Source: Namhaeicola sp039714555
GTDB lineage: Bacteria > Bacteroidota > Bacteroidia > Flavobacteriales > Flavobacteriaceae
DNA: 64,000 bases
Direction of reading: 5' to 3'
Assembly: GCA_039714555.1 (NCBI GenBank)
Contig: JBDLJB010000011.1
Coordinates: forward strand, 1-64,000
Shown: positions 17,469 through 25,935 of the stretch, piece after piece
Position numbering within the stretch: the first letter of the stretch is position 1
Layout: each line of letters begins with the position of its first letter
Translations under genes and position numbers: made by a program
Notes under the pieces: generated by a model
Told to the model about the DNA's origin: nothing
Databases searched by the model: none
Seen by the model: only the letters and a program-made list of their open reading frames with translations

Positions 17469-18524
17469 ATGAATAGAGGAAAAAGTAAAATTTTAATTAC
17501 TGGTGTTGCGGGTTTTATAGGGCATCATTTGGCTAAGTTATTGGTAAAAAATGATTACCGGGTTATAGGTATTGATAATATTAATGATTATTATGATCCA
17601 AACCTAAAAATGGCCAGATTAAAAGATATGAATATCAATGTTGATGATATTCAATATAATATTCCTGTTGAAGGTGAAATCACATTTGTAAAATTAGACC
17701 TTGTTGATAAAGATAATATTCTTGAATTATTTAAAAAATATCAATTTGATTTTGTGGTAAATCTTGCAGCTCAAGCTGGAGTACGTTATTCTTTAATAAA
17801 TCCACATTCTTATGTGGATAGTAACATAACAGGTTTTTTAAATATTTTAGAAGCTTGTAGAGCCTATCCTGTAAAGCATTTGGTTTTTGCTTCATCGAGT
17901 TCAGTTTATGGATTAAATGAAAATATTCCTTTTAAAACCAGTCACCACACAGATCATCCTTTGGCAATTTATGCGGCAAGCAAGAAAGCTAATGAAATGA
18001 TGGCACATTCATATGCTCAATTATACAGTATTCCTAGTACAGGTTTACGATTTTTTACGGTTTATGGTCCGTGGGGCAGACCAGATATGGCATTGCATAT
18101 TTTTACTGAAGCAATGGTAGAAAATAAAGAATTTGAAGTTTTTAATTACGGTAAAATGAGTAGAGATTTTACTTATGTTTTAGATATAGTTGAAAGCGTA
18201 AAAAGATTAATTCCGTTACCACCAAAACCTAATAATCCTGATTTTGATCCAAAGAATCCTAATCCGGCAATAAGTTCAGCTCCCTATCAATTGTTTAATA
18301 TTGGTAATAATAGTCCGGTTGCTTTAATGGATTTTATTCAAGCAATTGAAAAGGCTTTAAACAAAAAAGGAAAAATTATTTACAAAGAAATGCAGCCGGG
18401 TGATGTACAAACAACTTATGCAGATGTACAAAACCTATTTGATTATATAAATTTTAAACCTTCTACAAGTATTGAGGATGGTGTAAAATCTTTTGTAGAT
18501 AGATATTTAGAATTAAATACATAG
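17469..18524 (+). CDS. NAD-dependent epimerase (UDP-glucuronate 4-epimerase-like)
   Basis: Extended short-chain dehydrogenase that inverts C4 of a UDP-uronic acid or related sugar. The NAD motif is TGVAGFIGHH (about residues 11-20), and the catalytic triad includes FASSSSVYG and YAASKKANE (Tyr about 166). The IDNINDYYDPNLKMARL segment after the Rossmann start is typical of UDP-glucuronate epimerases (LspL/Cap1J type). With the upstream dehydrogenase it would supply an acidic sugar to the polysaccharide. 351 aa, three bases before cysQ, so the two share a transcript. Confidence 0.88.
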   Translation: MNRGKSKILITGVAGFIGHHLAKLLVKNDYRVIGIDNINDYYDPNLKMARLKDMNINVDDIQYNIPVEGEITFVKLDLVDKDNILELFKKYQFDFVVNLAAQAGVRYSLINPHSYVDSNITGFLNILEACRAYPVKHLVFASSSSVYGLNENIPFKTSHHTDHPLAIYAASKKANEMMAHSYAQLYSIPSTGLRFFTVYGPWGRPDMALHIFTEAMVENKEFEVFNYGKMSRDFTYVLDIVESVKRLIPLPPKPNNPDFDPKNPNPAISSAPYQLFNIGNNSPVALMDFIQAIEKALNKKGKIIYKEMQPGDVQTTYADVQNLFDYINFKPSTSIEDGVKSFVDRYLELNT

Positions 18525-18527
18525 AGA

Positions 18528-19319
18528 ATGGATCCAAACCTTAAAATTGCTATCCAAGCAGCCATAGAAGGTGGTGCAGCAATAATGAAAATTTATCAAA
18601 ATGATTTTGAAGTAGAATATAAAGATGACAATTCTCCATTGACCATTGCTGATAAAAAATGTAACGATATTATCAATTCATATTTGGTAAAAACAGAATT
18701 TCCAATCATTAGTGAAGAGAGTAAACAACTACCTTTTGATGTGCGAAAAAACTGGGAAACCTGTTGGATAGTTGATCCGCTTGACGGAACCAAAGAATTT
18801 GTAAAAAGAAATGGAGAATTTACAGTTAATATTGCTTTGGTTAGAAATGGAAAACCACTTTTGGGAGTGATATATGTTCCGGTAACGAAAGAATTATTTT
18901 ATGCTAATGTAACAAAAAAACTCGCCTTAAAATCAGAGTTAAAAGATCATAATGTTGATTTTGATACTCTTGAATTAAATTCAATAATAATCAAACCAAG
19001 ACCAAAACAAAAAGATACGATTAGTGTGGTAGGTAGCCGTTCACATATGAATGAAGCAACACAAAATTTTGTAAATTCTTTAAAAAATGATTTTGAACAT
19101 GTTGAAATTGTTTCAAAAGGAAGTTCATTAAAATTTTGTTTGGTAGCAGAGGGAAAAGCCGATGTTTATCCGAGATTTGCACCTACAATGGAATGGGATA
19201 CTGCAGCAGGGCAAGCTATTTGTGAAGCAGTAGGTTTAAATGTTATTTCAAAAGAAACCAATCAACCTTTACTTTATAATAAAGAAAATTTGTTAAATCC
19301 TTGGTTTTTGGTGGACTAA
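18528..19319 (+). CDS. cysQ: 3'(2'),5'-bisphosphate nucleotidase CysQ
   Basis: Removes the 3' phosphate of PAP, the by-product of PAPS-dependent sulfotransferases and PAPS reductases. The 263-aa inositol-monophosphatase-fold protein has the metal motif WIVDPLDGTKEF (about residues 83-94) and the second motif EWDTAAGQAICEA (about 222-234). SEESKQ supplies the first Glu site. It begins three bases after the epimerase stop and leads into cysC/D/N. That position supports a role in PAP recycling next to PAPS synthesis. Confidence 0.92.
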   Translation: MDPNLKIAIQAAIEGGAAIMKIYQNDFEVEYKDDNSPLTIADKKCNDIINSYLVKTEFPIISEESKQLPFDVRKNWETCWIVDPLDGTKEFVKRNGEFTVNIALVRNGKPLLGVIYVPVTKELFYANVTKKLALKSELKDHNVDFDTLELNSIIIKPRPKQKDTISVVGSRSHMNEATQNFVNSLKNDFEHVEIVSKGSSLKFCLVAEGKADVYPRFAPTMEWDTAAGQAICEAVGLNVISKETNQPLLYNKENLLNPWFLVD

Positions 19320-19359
19320 TTGAAATAGATAATAATAAAATCAAATTAAAAATTTAAAA

Positions 19360-19608
19360 ATGAAGGATATTTCCCGTAAAAGGCATATAGCTAAGACAAT
19401 AACTTGGAGGGTTTTAGCGTCGTTAACTACTTTTATTATTGCATTTATTTTTTTTAGAGATGATCCTAATGTTACTGAAAAAGCAACTGCCGTAGCACTT
19501 ACTGAATCTATATTAAAAATGGCTTTGTATTATTATCACGAGAGAATATGGTATAAATCTAATTTTGGATTAAATGCAAGAGTAAGTAAAAATATTGTAG
19601 AGAAATAG
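19360..19608 (+). CDS. DUF2061 small membrane protein
   Basis: An 82-aa protein with two hydrophobic segments. The N-terminal RHIAKTITWRVLASLTTFI and the central TEKATAVALTESILKMALYYYHERIW are the DUF2061 signature. The biochemical role is unknown, but in flavobacteria the family is repeatedly found inside sulfate-activation operons, as here between cysQ and cysC. It ends one base before the cysC start, so translation is probably coupled. Confidence 0.85.
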   Translation: MKDISRKRHIAKTITWRVLASLTTFIIAFIFFRDDPNVTEKATAVALTESILKMALYYYHERIWYKSNFGLNARVSKNIVEK

Positions 19609-19609
19609 A

Positions 19610-20200
19610 ATGAAAAATATTGTAAAGCATAATTATATTATCTCTAAAGTAGATAGGATTAGATTGAATAAGCATAATTCATTTTTAATATGGTTTACGG
19701 GTTTATCGGGTTCAGGAAAATCAACGCTGGCGAATGCCTTAGAAAGTAAACTTCACCATGAAGGAATAAAAACGTATACTCTAGATGGTGATAATATTCG
19801 TGAAGGAATTAATAATGACCTTACTTTTTCACCTGAAGACAGAACAGAAAATATCAGACGAATTGCGGAAATTGCCAATCTTTTTATAGATGCAGGTATT
19901 GTAGTTTTGGCTGCATTCGTTTCTCCTTATAAAAAAGATAGAAAAAATATTGAAAATATTGTTGGAAAAGATAATTTTGTGGAGGTTTTTGTAAATACTT
20001 CTTTAGAAGAATGTGAAAACCGAGATGTTAAAGGATTGTATAAAAAGGCACGTTTAGGTGAAATTAAAAATTTCACTGGTGTTAATGCTCCTTATGAAGC
20101 ACCTGAAAATCCGCAAATAGAGGTTGTTACAGATGATTTTACTATTGAGGAATCTACAGCAATGATATATGATAAAATAAAAGAAAAATTAAAAAAATGA
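19610..20200 (+). CDS. cysC: Adenylyl-sulfate kinase
   Basis: Phosphorylates APS to PAPS. The 196-aa chain carries the P-loop GLSGSGKST (residues 31-39), the DGDNIREGIN APS-binding segment (about 59-68), and FVNTSLEECENRDVKGLYKKA (about 130-150) covering the lid and DVKGLY motif. It overlaps cysD by four bases (ATGA at 20197-20200). A stand-alone kinase beside CysD and a CysN without kinase domain is the classic three-gene arrangement. Confidence 0.96.
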   Translation: MKNIVKHNYIISKVDRIRLNKHNSFLIWFTGLSGSGKSTLANALESKLHHEGIKTYTLDGDNIREGINNDLTFSPEDRTENIRRIAEIANLFIDAGIVVLAAFVSPYKKDRKNIENIVGKDNFVEVFVNTSLEECENRDVKGLYKKARLGEIKNFTGVNAPYEAPENPQIEVVTDDFTIEESTAMIYDKIKEKLKK

Positions 20201-21102
20201 CAAAATATTTTTTAAATTATTTAGATGAATTAGAATCGGAGGCAATATTTGTTTTACGTGAAGTTTATGCTCAATTTGAAAATCCGGTGATACTGTTTTC
20301 CGGGGGTAAAGATTCAATTGTTTTAACACATTTGGCAAAGAAAGCCTTTTTTCCGGCAAAAGTACCTTTTCCTTTGATGCATATTGATACAGGACATAAT
20401 TTTCCTGAAACTATTAAATTTAGAGATGATTTAGTAGAATCTTTAGGAGCTTCCTTAATAGTTGGCTCTGTTCAAAAAGCAATTGATAATAAAAGAGTTT
20501 TTGAGGAAAAAGGTAAGAATGCTACCAGAAATGAATTACAAATTACAACACTATTAGATGCAATTGAAGACAATAAAATTGATTGTGCAATCGGTGGAGG
20601 ACGACGTGATGAGGAAAAAGCAAGAGCAAAAGAACGATTTTTTTCTCATAGGGATGATTTCGGACAATGGACACCCAAAAATCAACGACCGGAATTGTGG
20701 AATATTTTTAATGGAAAAATGAATGAGGGAGAACATTTTAGAGCTTTTCCTATTAGTAATTGGACGGAAATGGACGTATGGAATTATATTTTAAGAGAAA
20801 ACATTCAAATTCCTTCACTTTATTATGCGCATGATAGGGAAGTAGTTTATAGAAATGGTAGTTGGATTCCGGTTTCTGAATATTTGATAATGCAGGAGAA
20901 TGAAGAAGTTGTTACTAAAAAGTTAAGATTTCGAACTTTAGGTGATATTACAATTACAGGAGGTATTGAAAGTGAAGCAGATACACTTAAAAAAATTGTA
21001 GAAGAAGTTTCTGCAATGCGTGAAACAGAACGTGGAAATAGAGCTGATGATAAAAGAAGTGAAACTTCTATGGAGGATAGAAAAAAACAAGGGTATTTTT
21101 AA
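20197..21102 (+). CDS. cysD: Sulfate adenylyltransferase small subunit
   Basis: Adenylyl-transferring subunit that makes APS from sulfate and ATP with CysN. The 301-aa protein has the PP-loop SGGKDS (residues 35-40), LMHIDTGHNFPET (about 65-77) and GGGRRDEEKARAKER (about 130-144). Its C-terminus, RNRADDKRSETSMEDRKKQGYF in outline, is typical of CysD. It overlaps cysC and is followed by cysN after 12 bases. Confidence 0.97.
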   Translation: MTKYFLNYLDELESEAIFVLREVYAQFENPVILFSGGKDSIVLTHLAKKAFFPAKVPFPLMHIDTGHNFPETIKFRDDLVESLGASLIVGSVQKAIDNKRVFEEKGKNATRNELQITTLLDAIEDNKIDCAIGGGRRDEEKARAKERFFSHRDDFGQWTPKNQRPELWNIFNGKMNEGEHFRAFPISNWTEMDVWNYILRENIQIPSLYYAHDREVVYRNGSWIPVSEYLIMQENEEVVTKKLRFRTLGDITITGGIESEADTLKKIVEEVSAMRETERGNRADDKRSETSMEDRKKQGYF

Positions 21103-21114
21103 ATTCAGAATAAA

Positions 21115-22371
21115 ATGAGTATAGATAAAAATCAGTTATTACGATTTACAACTGCAGGAAGTGTTGATGACGGTAAAAGCACATTGATTGGAAGATTATT
21201 GTATGATTCTAAATCAATTTTTGAAGATCAAATTGCTTCTGTTGAAAAAACAAGTAAAAGAAAAGGATTAGAATCTGTTGATATGGCATTATTTACTGAC
21301 GGATTAAGAGATGAAAGAGAACAAGGAATTACAATTGATGTAGCTTATAGATATTTTACAACCCCAAAACGTAAGTTTATTATTGCAGATACTCCAGGAC
21401 ATATTCAATATACACGAAATATGGTAACAGGAGCATCAACTGCAAATGTGGCCATTGTTTTAATTGATGCTAGAAATGGAGTAATTGAGCAAACAAAACG
21501 ACATTCATATATTGCATCCTTATTACAAATTTCACATATAATTGTATGTGTAAATAAAATGGATTTGGTTGATTATAGCGAAGAAGTATTTAATGACATT
21601 GTAGGACAATATGAAGAAATGTCTTCAAAAATGATGATTAAAGATGTTCGTTACATTCCAATAAGTGCTCTTAAAGGAGATAATGTTGTAAATCGTTCAG
21701 AAAAGACCCCATGGTATCAAAATGCTCCATTATTACATACTTTAGAAACAATACACATTACCAGTGATAACAATATGGTGGATGCCCGATTTCCTGTGCA
21801 AACTGTATTGAGACCTCAAGATGATGAAAATAGAGATTATAGAGGTTATGCAGGTACGATTGCAGGTGGTATTTTCAGAGTAGGTGATGAAGTTAGATTA
21901 TTACCTTCTGGATTTAGCTCTATAATTAAATCGATTAATGTATATGAAAACTATGTGGATCAAGCTTTTGAAGGCATGAGTGTCTCAATGACCTTAGAAG
22001 ATGATATAGATTTGAGTAGAGGAGATATGATCGTTAAAACCAATAACTTACCTGAAAAAACTCAGGATCTTTCTGCTATGATCTGTTGGTTTAATGATAA
22101 TCCTGCAAGACCAAGAGCAAAATATACTTTAAAACATACTTCAAATGAACCAATGGCAATGATAAAGGAAGTAGAATATAAAGTTGATGTTAATACTTTA
22201 AAAAGAATTGAGGAAGATATTAGTATAAACATGAATGATATTTGTAAAGTTAAAATAAGAACTACAGCACCAATTATGATGGATGAATATTCAAGAAATC
22301 GTAAAACAGGTAGTTTTGTTTTAATTGATGAAAGTACAAATGAAACTGTTGCTGCCGGAATGTTGATTTAA
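21115..22371 (+). CDS. cysN: Sulfate adenylyltransferase large subunit (GTPase)
   Basis: EF-Tu-like GTPase that drives APS formation by CysD. The P-loop GSVDDGKS is at residues 15-22, the switch II motif is DTPGHIQYTRNM (about 88-99), and NKMDLVD follows (about 143-149). Two beta-barrel domains complete the 418 aa. It lacks the C-terminal APS kinase seen in CysNC fusions, consistent with the separate cysC. An intrinsic terminator follows at 22401-22429, ending the operon. Confidence 0.97.
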   Translation: MSIDKNQLLRFTTAGSVDDGKSTLIGRLLYDSKSIFEDQIASVEKTSKRKGLESVDMALFTDGLRDEREQGITIDVAYRYFTTPKRKFIIADTPGHIQYTRNMVTGASTANVAIVLIDARNGVIEQTKRHSYIASLLQISHIIVCVNKMDLVDYSEEVFNDIVGQYEEMSSKMMIKDVRYIPISALKGDNVVNRSEKTPWYQNAPLLHTLETIHITSDNNMVDARFPVQTVLRPQDDENRDYRGYAGTIAGGIFRVGDEVRLLPSGFSSIIKSINVYENYVDQAFEGMSVSMTLEDDIDLSRGDMIVKTNNLPEKTQDLSAMICWFNDNPARPRAKYTLKHTSNEPMAMIKEVEYKVDVNTLKRIEEDISINMNDICKVKIRTTAPIMMDEYSRNRKTGSFVLIDESTNETVAAGMLI

Positions 22372-22400
22372 ATAAAAGATCAAATAAAAATTTTCAATAT

Positions 22401-22429
22401 AAGCTTACTAAATTCAGTAGGCTTTTTTT
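22401..22429 (+). terminator. Terminator of the polysaccharide/sulfate-activation operon
   Basis: An 8-bp stem (22402-22409 with 22416-22423, one G-U pair) with a 6-base loop is followed by a T run to 22429. It lies 30 bases after the cysN stop. Confidence 0.8.
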
Positions 22430-22600
22430 GAATATTTTTTCCATTCTACTTATTTTTTTGGATTTTAATCGGAACTTTTTAGATATTTATATAAAAGAAC
22501 GATCTATCAACAATATAAATATATTTTGAGTGTTTGAATAAAAACAACAATCTAACATTAAGAAAATATTAAGTTAAATTTAATATTTTTGAAAATCATT

Positions 22601-23392
22601 ATGAGAAGCTTTATAAAAATTTTGTATATATATATAATTATTGTTGTGCTGATTAGCTGTTCATCTAGTGATGAAAATCCACCAACAGCAGGCTTTTCTT
22701 TGAGTAATGAGAAGCCAGTTCAATGGGATAAAGTTAATATTATTGACAAATCAAAAGAGGCTGGTAATATTGTTTATGAAGTAATTGGAGGAGAGTACTC
22801 ATTGTCAACTGATCAATCAAGCATAGTATTTTTTGAAAGCAATTCTTATACGGTTAACCAAATTATTACAAATAGTTTAGGTTCAGATACTTTTTCAATA
22901 AATATTGATGTTTTATCTACTAATAATAAATATACTATAGATGATGTAGAATTGCCTTTTAATAATTCAGCATTTTGGTATGATGCTACAAATACTGGTG
23001 GTATGGTTTATATTAGAATTCTTGCAGAAGTTGAAGGAAATGACAACCCTAATTTAATAAAATTATTTCCTATTTCAGGAAGTAACCCAATTCATGCAAC
23101 ATATATTTGGGGAGATAATGGTGATATAGGAACTTATGATGCCGGAGTGATCTATAACTGGAAAGGTGGTAATGATTATGACTGGATCACTAAAGGTGAA
23201 AACGGACAGGCTTTAACTATTGAGTTATTTTATGAAGATCAAAATAACAGTGATAATAATGCATATATAATTACACTTCCTTCTTATACCTTAAATTATG
23301 GGTATTGGAATCCCTTATTGAATAGGTTTGAAAAAGAAGGTGAAAAATCTTTTTCACTTTATTACAAAGGTAAAATTGATCCTTTAGATTAA
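22601..23392 (+). CDS. Lipoprotein with PKD-like domain, function unknown
   Basis: Secreted lipoprotein of 263 aa from ATG 22601; a TTG 12 bases upstream is less likely. The signal runs to the lipobox VLISC, followed by SSSDE, an acidic tract often seen in surface-exposed lipoproteins of this phylum. Residues about 30-105 resemble a PKD or Ig-like fold (PPTAGFSLSNEKPVQWDKV, then a LGSDTFSINIDV strand). The rest is not recognised. A TATTTTTG -7 box overlaps 22584-22591. The beta-glucosidase gene follows after 177 bases, so a glycan-related role is possible but unproven. Confidence 0.65.
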   Translation: MRSFIKILYIYIIIVVLISCSSSDENPPTAGFSLSNEKPVQWDKVNIIDKSKEAGNIVYEVIGGEYSLSTDQSSIVFFESNSYTVNQIITNSLGSDTFSINIDVLSTNNKYTIDDVELPFNNSAFWYDATNTGGMVYIRILAEVEGNDNPNLIKLFPISGSNPIHATYIWGDNGDIGTYDAGVIYNWKGGNDYDWITKGENGQALTIELFYEDQNNSDNNAYIITLPSYTLNYGYWNPLLNRFEKEGEKSFSLYYKGKIDPLD

Positions 23393-23525
23393 TAAACAAT
23401 ATTTTTTCAATATAAGGATGTAATAAATCCTGTTGCCTCTTTTTTTAAAAGTAAATAATACTGAATTTTGAGGATTTTGTATTTATAATTTAATTGTATT
23501 TAAATTCTAATGAGTTTTAATTTTT

Positions 23526-23533
23526 TAAATTTG
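23526..23533 (+). promoter_or_regulatory. Candidate -7 box of the beta-glucosidase gene
   Basis: TAAATTTG (TAnnTTTG) lies 36 bases before ATG 23570. It sits inside the reading frame of an alternative start at 23510, which argues for the later start. No clear -33 element. Confidence 0.4.
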
Positions 23534-23569
23534 AATCTTAATTTATTAATAACTAATAATTGGTTTAGT

Positions 23570-25867
23570 ATGAGAAATTTTTATAGAACTTTAGTATTTA
23601 TAACCATTGTTGTATCATTTATAGGATGCAATAATCAAGAAAAAAATATAGTAAAAAATGATAATGATAAATTGATTGATTATAAAGTAGATTCTTTATT
23701 AAAATTAATGACAATTGAAGAAAAGATTGGGCAAATGAACCAATATAATGGTTTTTGGGATGTTACAGGTCCTACTCCTGAAGGAGGTGATGCAGAAAAA
23801 AAATACGAACATTTAAAAAAAGGTTGGGTAGGATCAATGTTAAATGTAGCAGGTGTTAAACAAGTAAGAGCTGTTCAAAAAATTGCAGTTGAAGAATCAA
23901 GATTAGGAATTCCATTAATTATAGGTTATGATGTAATTCATGGGTACGAAACTATTAGTCCGATACCACTGGCCGAAAGCGCCAGTTGGGATTTAGAAGC
24001 AATAAAAAGATCAGCTGGTGTAGCTGCTGCTGAAGCGGCTTCGGTAGGAATTAACTGGACATTTGCCCCTATGGTTGATATATCACGTGATGCAAGATGG
24101 GGTAGAGTGATGGAGGGTGCAGGAGAAGATCCATTTTTGGGAAGTAAAATTGCTATAGCCAGAGTTAAAGGTTTTCAAGGTGATGATCTAACAGCTGTAA
24201 ATACTATTGCAGCATGTGCCAAGCATTTTGCTGCTTATGGTTTTGCTGAAGCCGGTAGAGATTATAATACTGTTGATATTGGTACTTCAACTTTATACAA
24301 TGTTGTATTACCGCCATTTAAAGCAGCTGCTGATGCTGGTGTTAAAACTTTTATGAATTCTTTTAATGAACTTAATGGTATTTCTGCTACAGCAAACTCT
24401 TTTTTACAGAGAGATATATTAAAAGACAAATGGGGCTATGAAGGTTTTGTAGTATCAGATTGGGGATCTATAGGTGAAATTATTACTTGGGGAAATGCCA
24501 AAGACAAAAATGAAGCTGCCAAGTTGGCTGTTATTGCCGGTTCGGATATGGACATGGAATCATATGCCTATATAGAAGAATTAGCAAATTTGGTTAAAGA
24601 GGGTATTGTAAAAGAATCAATTTTAGATGATGCAGTAAGAAGGATTTTAAAAGTAAAATATGAATTAGGATTATTTGATGATCCTTATAAATATTGTGAT
24701 GAAGAAAGAGAAAAAGAAACTCTTGGAAATCCAAAACATCATGAAGCAGTATTGGATATGGCGAAAAAATCAATCGTTCTGTTAAAAAATGAAAATCAAT
24801 TGTTACCCTTAAAAAAAGAAGGTCAAAAAATAGCTTTAATTGGTGCACTTGCTAATGATAATGATAGTCCTTTGGGTAGTTGGCGTGCAGTTGGAAAAGA
24901 GAATTCTGCTGTTTCTGTTTTAGAAGGCATGAAAAAATATACCGGAAATACATTAACCTATAAAAAAGGAGCTGATGTTGCAATTGGAAAAACAGCATTT
25001 ATAAAAGAAGTTAAAATTAATAAAACAGATAAAAGTAAATTTGGTGAAGCAATACAAGTTGCTAAAAATGCAGATGTTGTTGTAATGGTTTTAGGTGAAA
25101 TTGGCTTTCAAAGTGGAGAGGGTAGAAGTAGAACTGAAATTGATTTGCCAGGTGTTCAACAAGAATTACTTGAAGCAGTTTATAAAGTGAATAAAAATAT
25201 TGTTCTGGTTTTAAATAATGGTAGGCCATTAGCCATAACTTGGGCAGATGAGTATATTCCGGCAATTGTTGAAGCTTGGCAATTGGGTACTCAAGCGGGT
25301 AATGCAATTGCTCAGGTATTGTATGGTGATTATAATCCCAGCGGAAAATTACCAATGACATTTCCGAGAAGTGTAGGTCAAGTACCAATTTTTTACAATC
25401 ATAAAAATACTGGAAGACCAAATGGTTATGATGATCCTGAAATGGTATTTTGGTCGCATTATAGTGATGAATCCAATGACCCATTATATCCTTTCGGACA
25501 TGGTTTGAGTTATACTAATTTTAAATATGATAATTTAAAAGTAACGGGTGATAATTTTAAAGTTGGTGATGAAATTAAAATATCTGTAGATATTACCAAT
25601 ACCGGAAAAATTGATGGTAAAGAAGTTGTTCAAATGTATATAAGAGATCTAGTTGGTAGTATTACTCGACCAGTAAAAGAACTTAAAGGATTTGAATTAG
25701 TAGAAATTAAAGCAGGAGAAACAAAAACAATCAATTTTATTTTGAATAATGAATTACTTGGCTTTTATGATAATAAAGGTGAATATATTGTTGAACCGGG
25801 AGATTTTAAGGTATTTATTGGAGGAAGTTCAAGAACTTCTCTTGAAGTGGATATTGTATTAAATTAG
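23570..25867 (+). CDS. bglX: GH3 beta-glucosidase, lipoprotein (BglX-like)
   Basis: Hydrolyses terminal beta-glucosides from oligosaccharides. ATG 23570 gives 765 aa beginning with a lipoprotein signal and the lipobox SFIGC, so I prefer it to ATG 23510, which would place 20 extra residues before the signal. GH3 N-terminal barrel: FAPMVDISRDARWGRVMEG and the nucleophile Asp297 in GFVVSDWGS. The GH3 C-terminal domain (about 385-625) includes the acid/base region around GEIGFQSGEGRSR. A fibronectin type III-like domain closes the protein. It converges on the FG-GAP gene and shares a bidirectional terminator with it. Confidence 0.94.
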   Translation: MRNFYRTLVFITIVVSFIGCNNQEKNIVKNDNDKLIDYKVDSLLKLMTIEEKIGQMNQYNGFWDVTGPTPEGGDAEKKYEHLKKGWVGSMLNVAGVKQVRAVQKIAVEESRLGIPLIIGYDVIHGYETISPIPLAESASWDLEAIKRSAGVAAAEAASVGINWTFAPMVDISRDARWGRVMEGAGEDPFLGSKIAIARVKGFQGDDLTAVNTIAACAKHFAAYGFAEAGRDYNTVDIGTSTLYNVVLPPFKAAADAGVKTFMNSFNELNGISATANSFLQRDILKDKWGYEGFVVSDWGSIGEIITWGNAKDKNEAAKLAVIAGSDMDMESYAYIEELANLVKEGIVKESILDDAVRRILKVKYELGLFDDPYKYCDEEREKETLGNPKHHEAVLDMAKKSIVLLKNENQLLPLKKEGQKIALIGALANDNDSPLGSWRAVGKENSAVSVLEGMKKYTGNTLTYKKGADVAIGKTAFIKEVKINKTDKSKFGEAIQVAKNADVVVMVLGEIGFQSGEGRSRTEIDLPGVQQELLEAVYKVNKNIVLVLNNGRPLAITWADEYIPAIVEAWQLGTQAGNAIAQVLYGDYNPSGKLPMTFPRSVGQVPIFYNHKNTGRPNGYDDPEMVFWSHYSDESNDPLYPFGHGLSYTNFKYDNLKVTGDNFKVGDEIKISVDITNTGKIDGKEVVQMYIRDLVGSITRPVKELKGFELVEIKAGETKTINFILNNELLGFYDNKGEYIVEPGDFKVFIGGSSRTSLEVDIVLN

Positions 25868-25886
25868 TAAAATTTAGAAGTTTAAA

Positions 25887-25920
25887 ATAATCCCAAGAAA
25901 TATAGTTTTCTTGGGATTTT
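25887..25920. terminator. Bidirectional terminator between bglX and the FG-GAP gene
   Basis: A 12-bp stem (25889-25900 with 25907-25918) around a short loop is flanked by A residues on the left and T residues on the right. It serves the two convergent genes. Confidence 0.85.
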
Positions 25921-25935
25921 ATTATTCAATTTCTT

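Noticed and set aside
23510..23569. N-terminal extension of the beta-glucosidase
   Set aside because: The extension would put 20 residues before a clear lipoprotein signal, and a -7 box lies inside it at 23526-23533. The start at 23570 is better.
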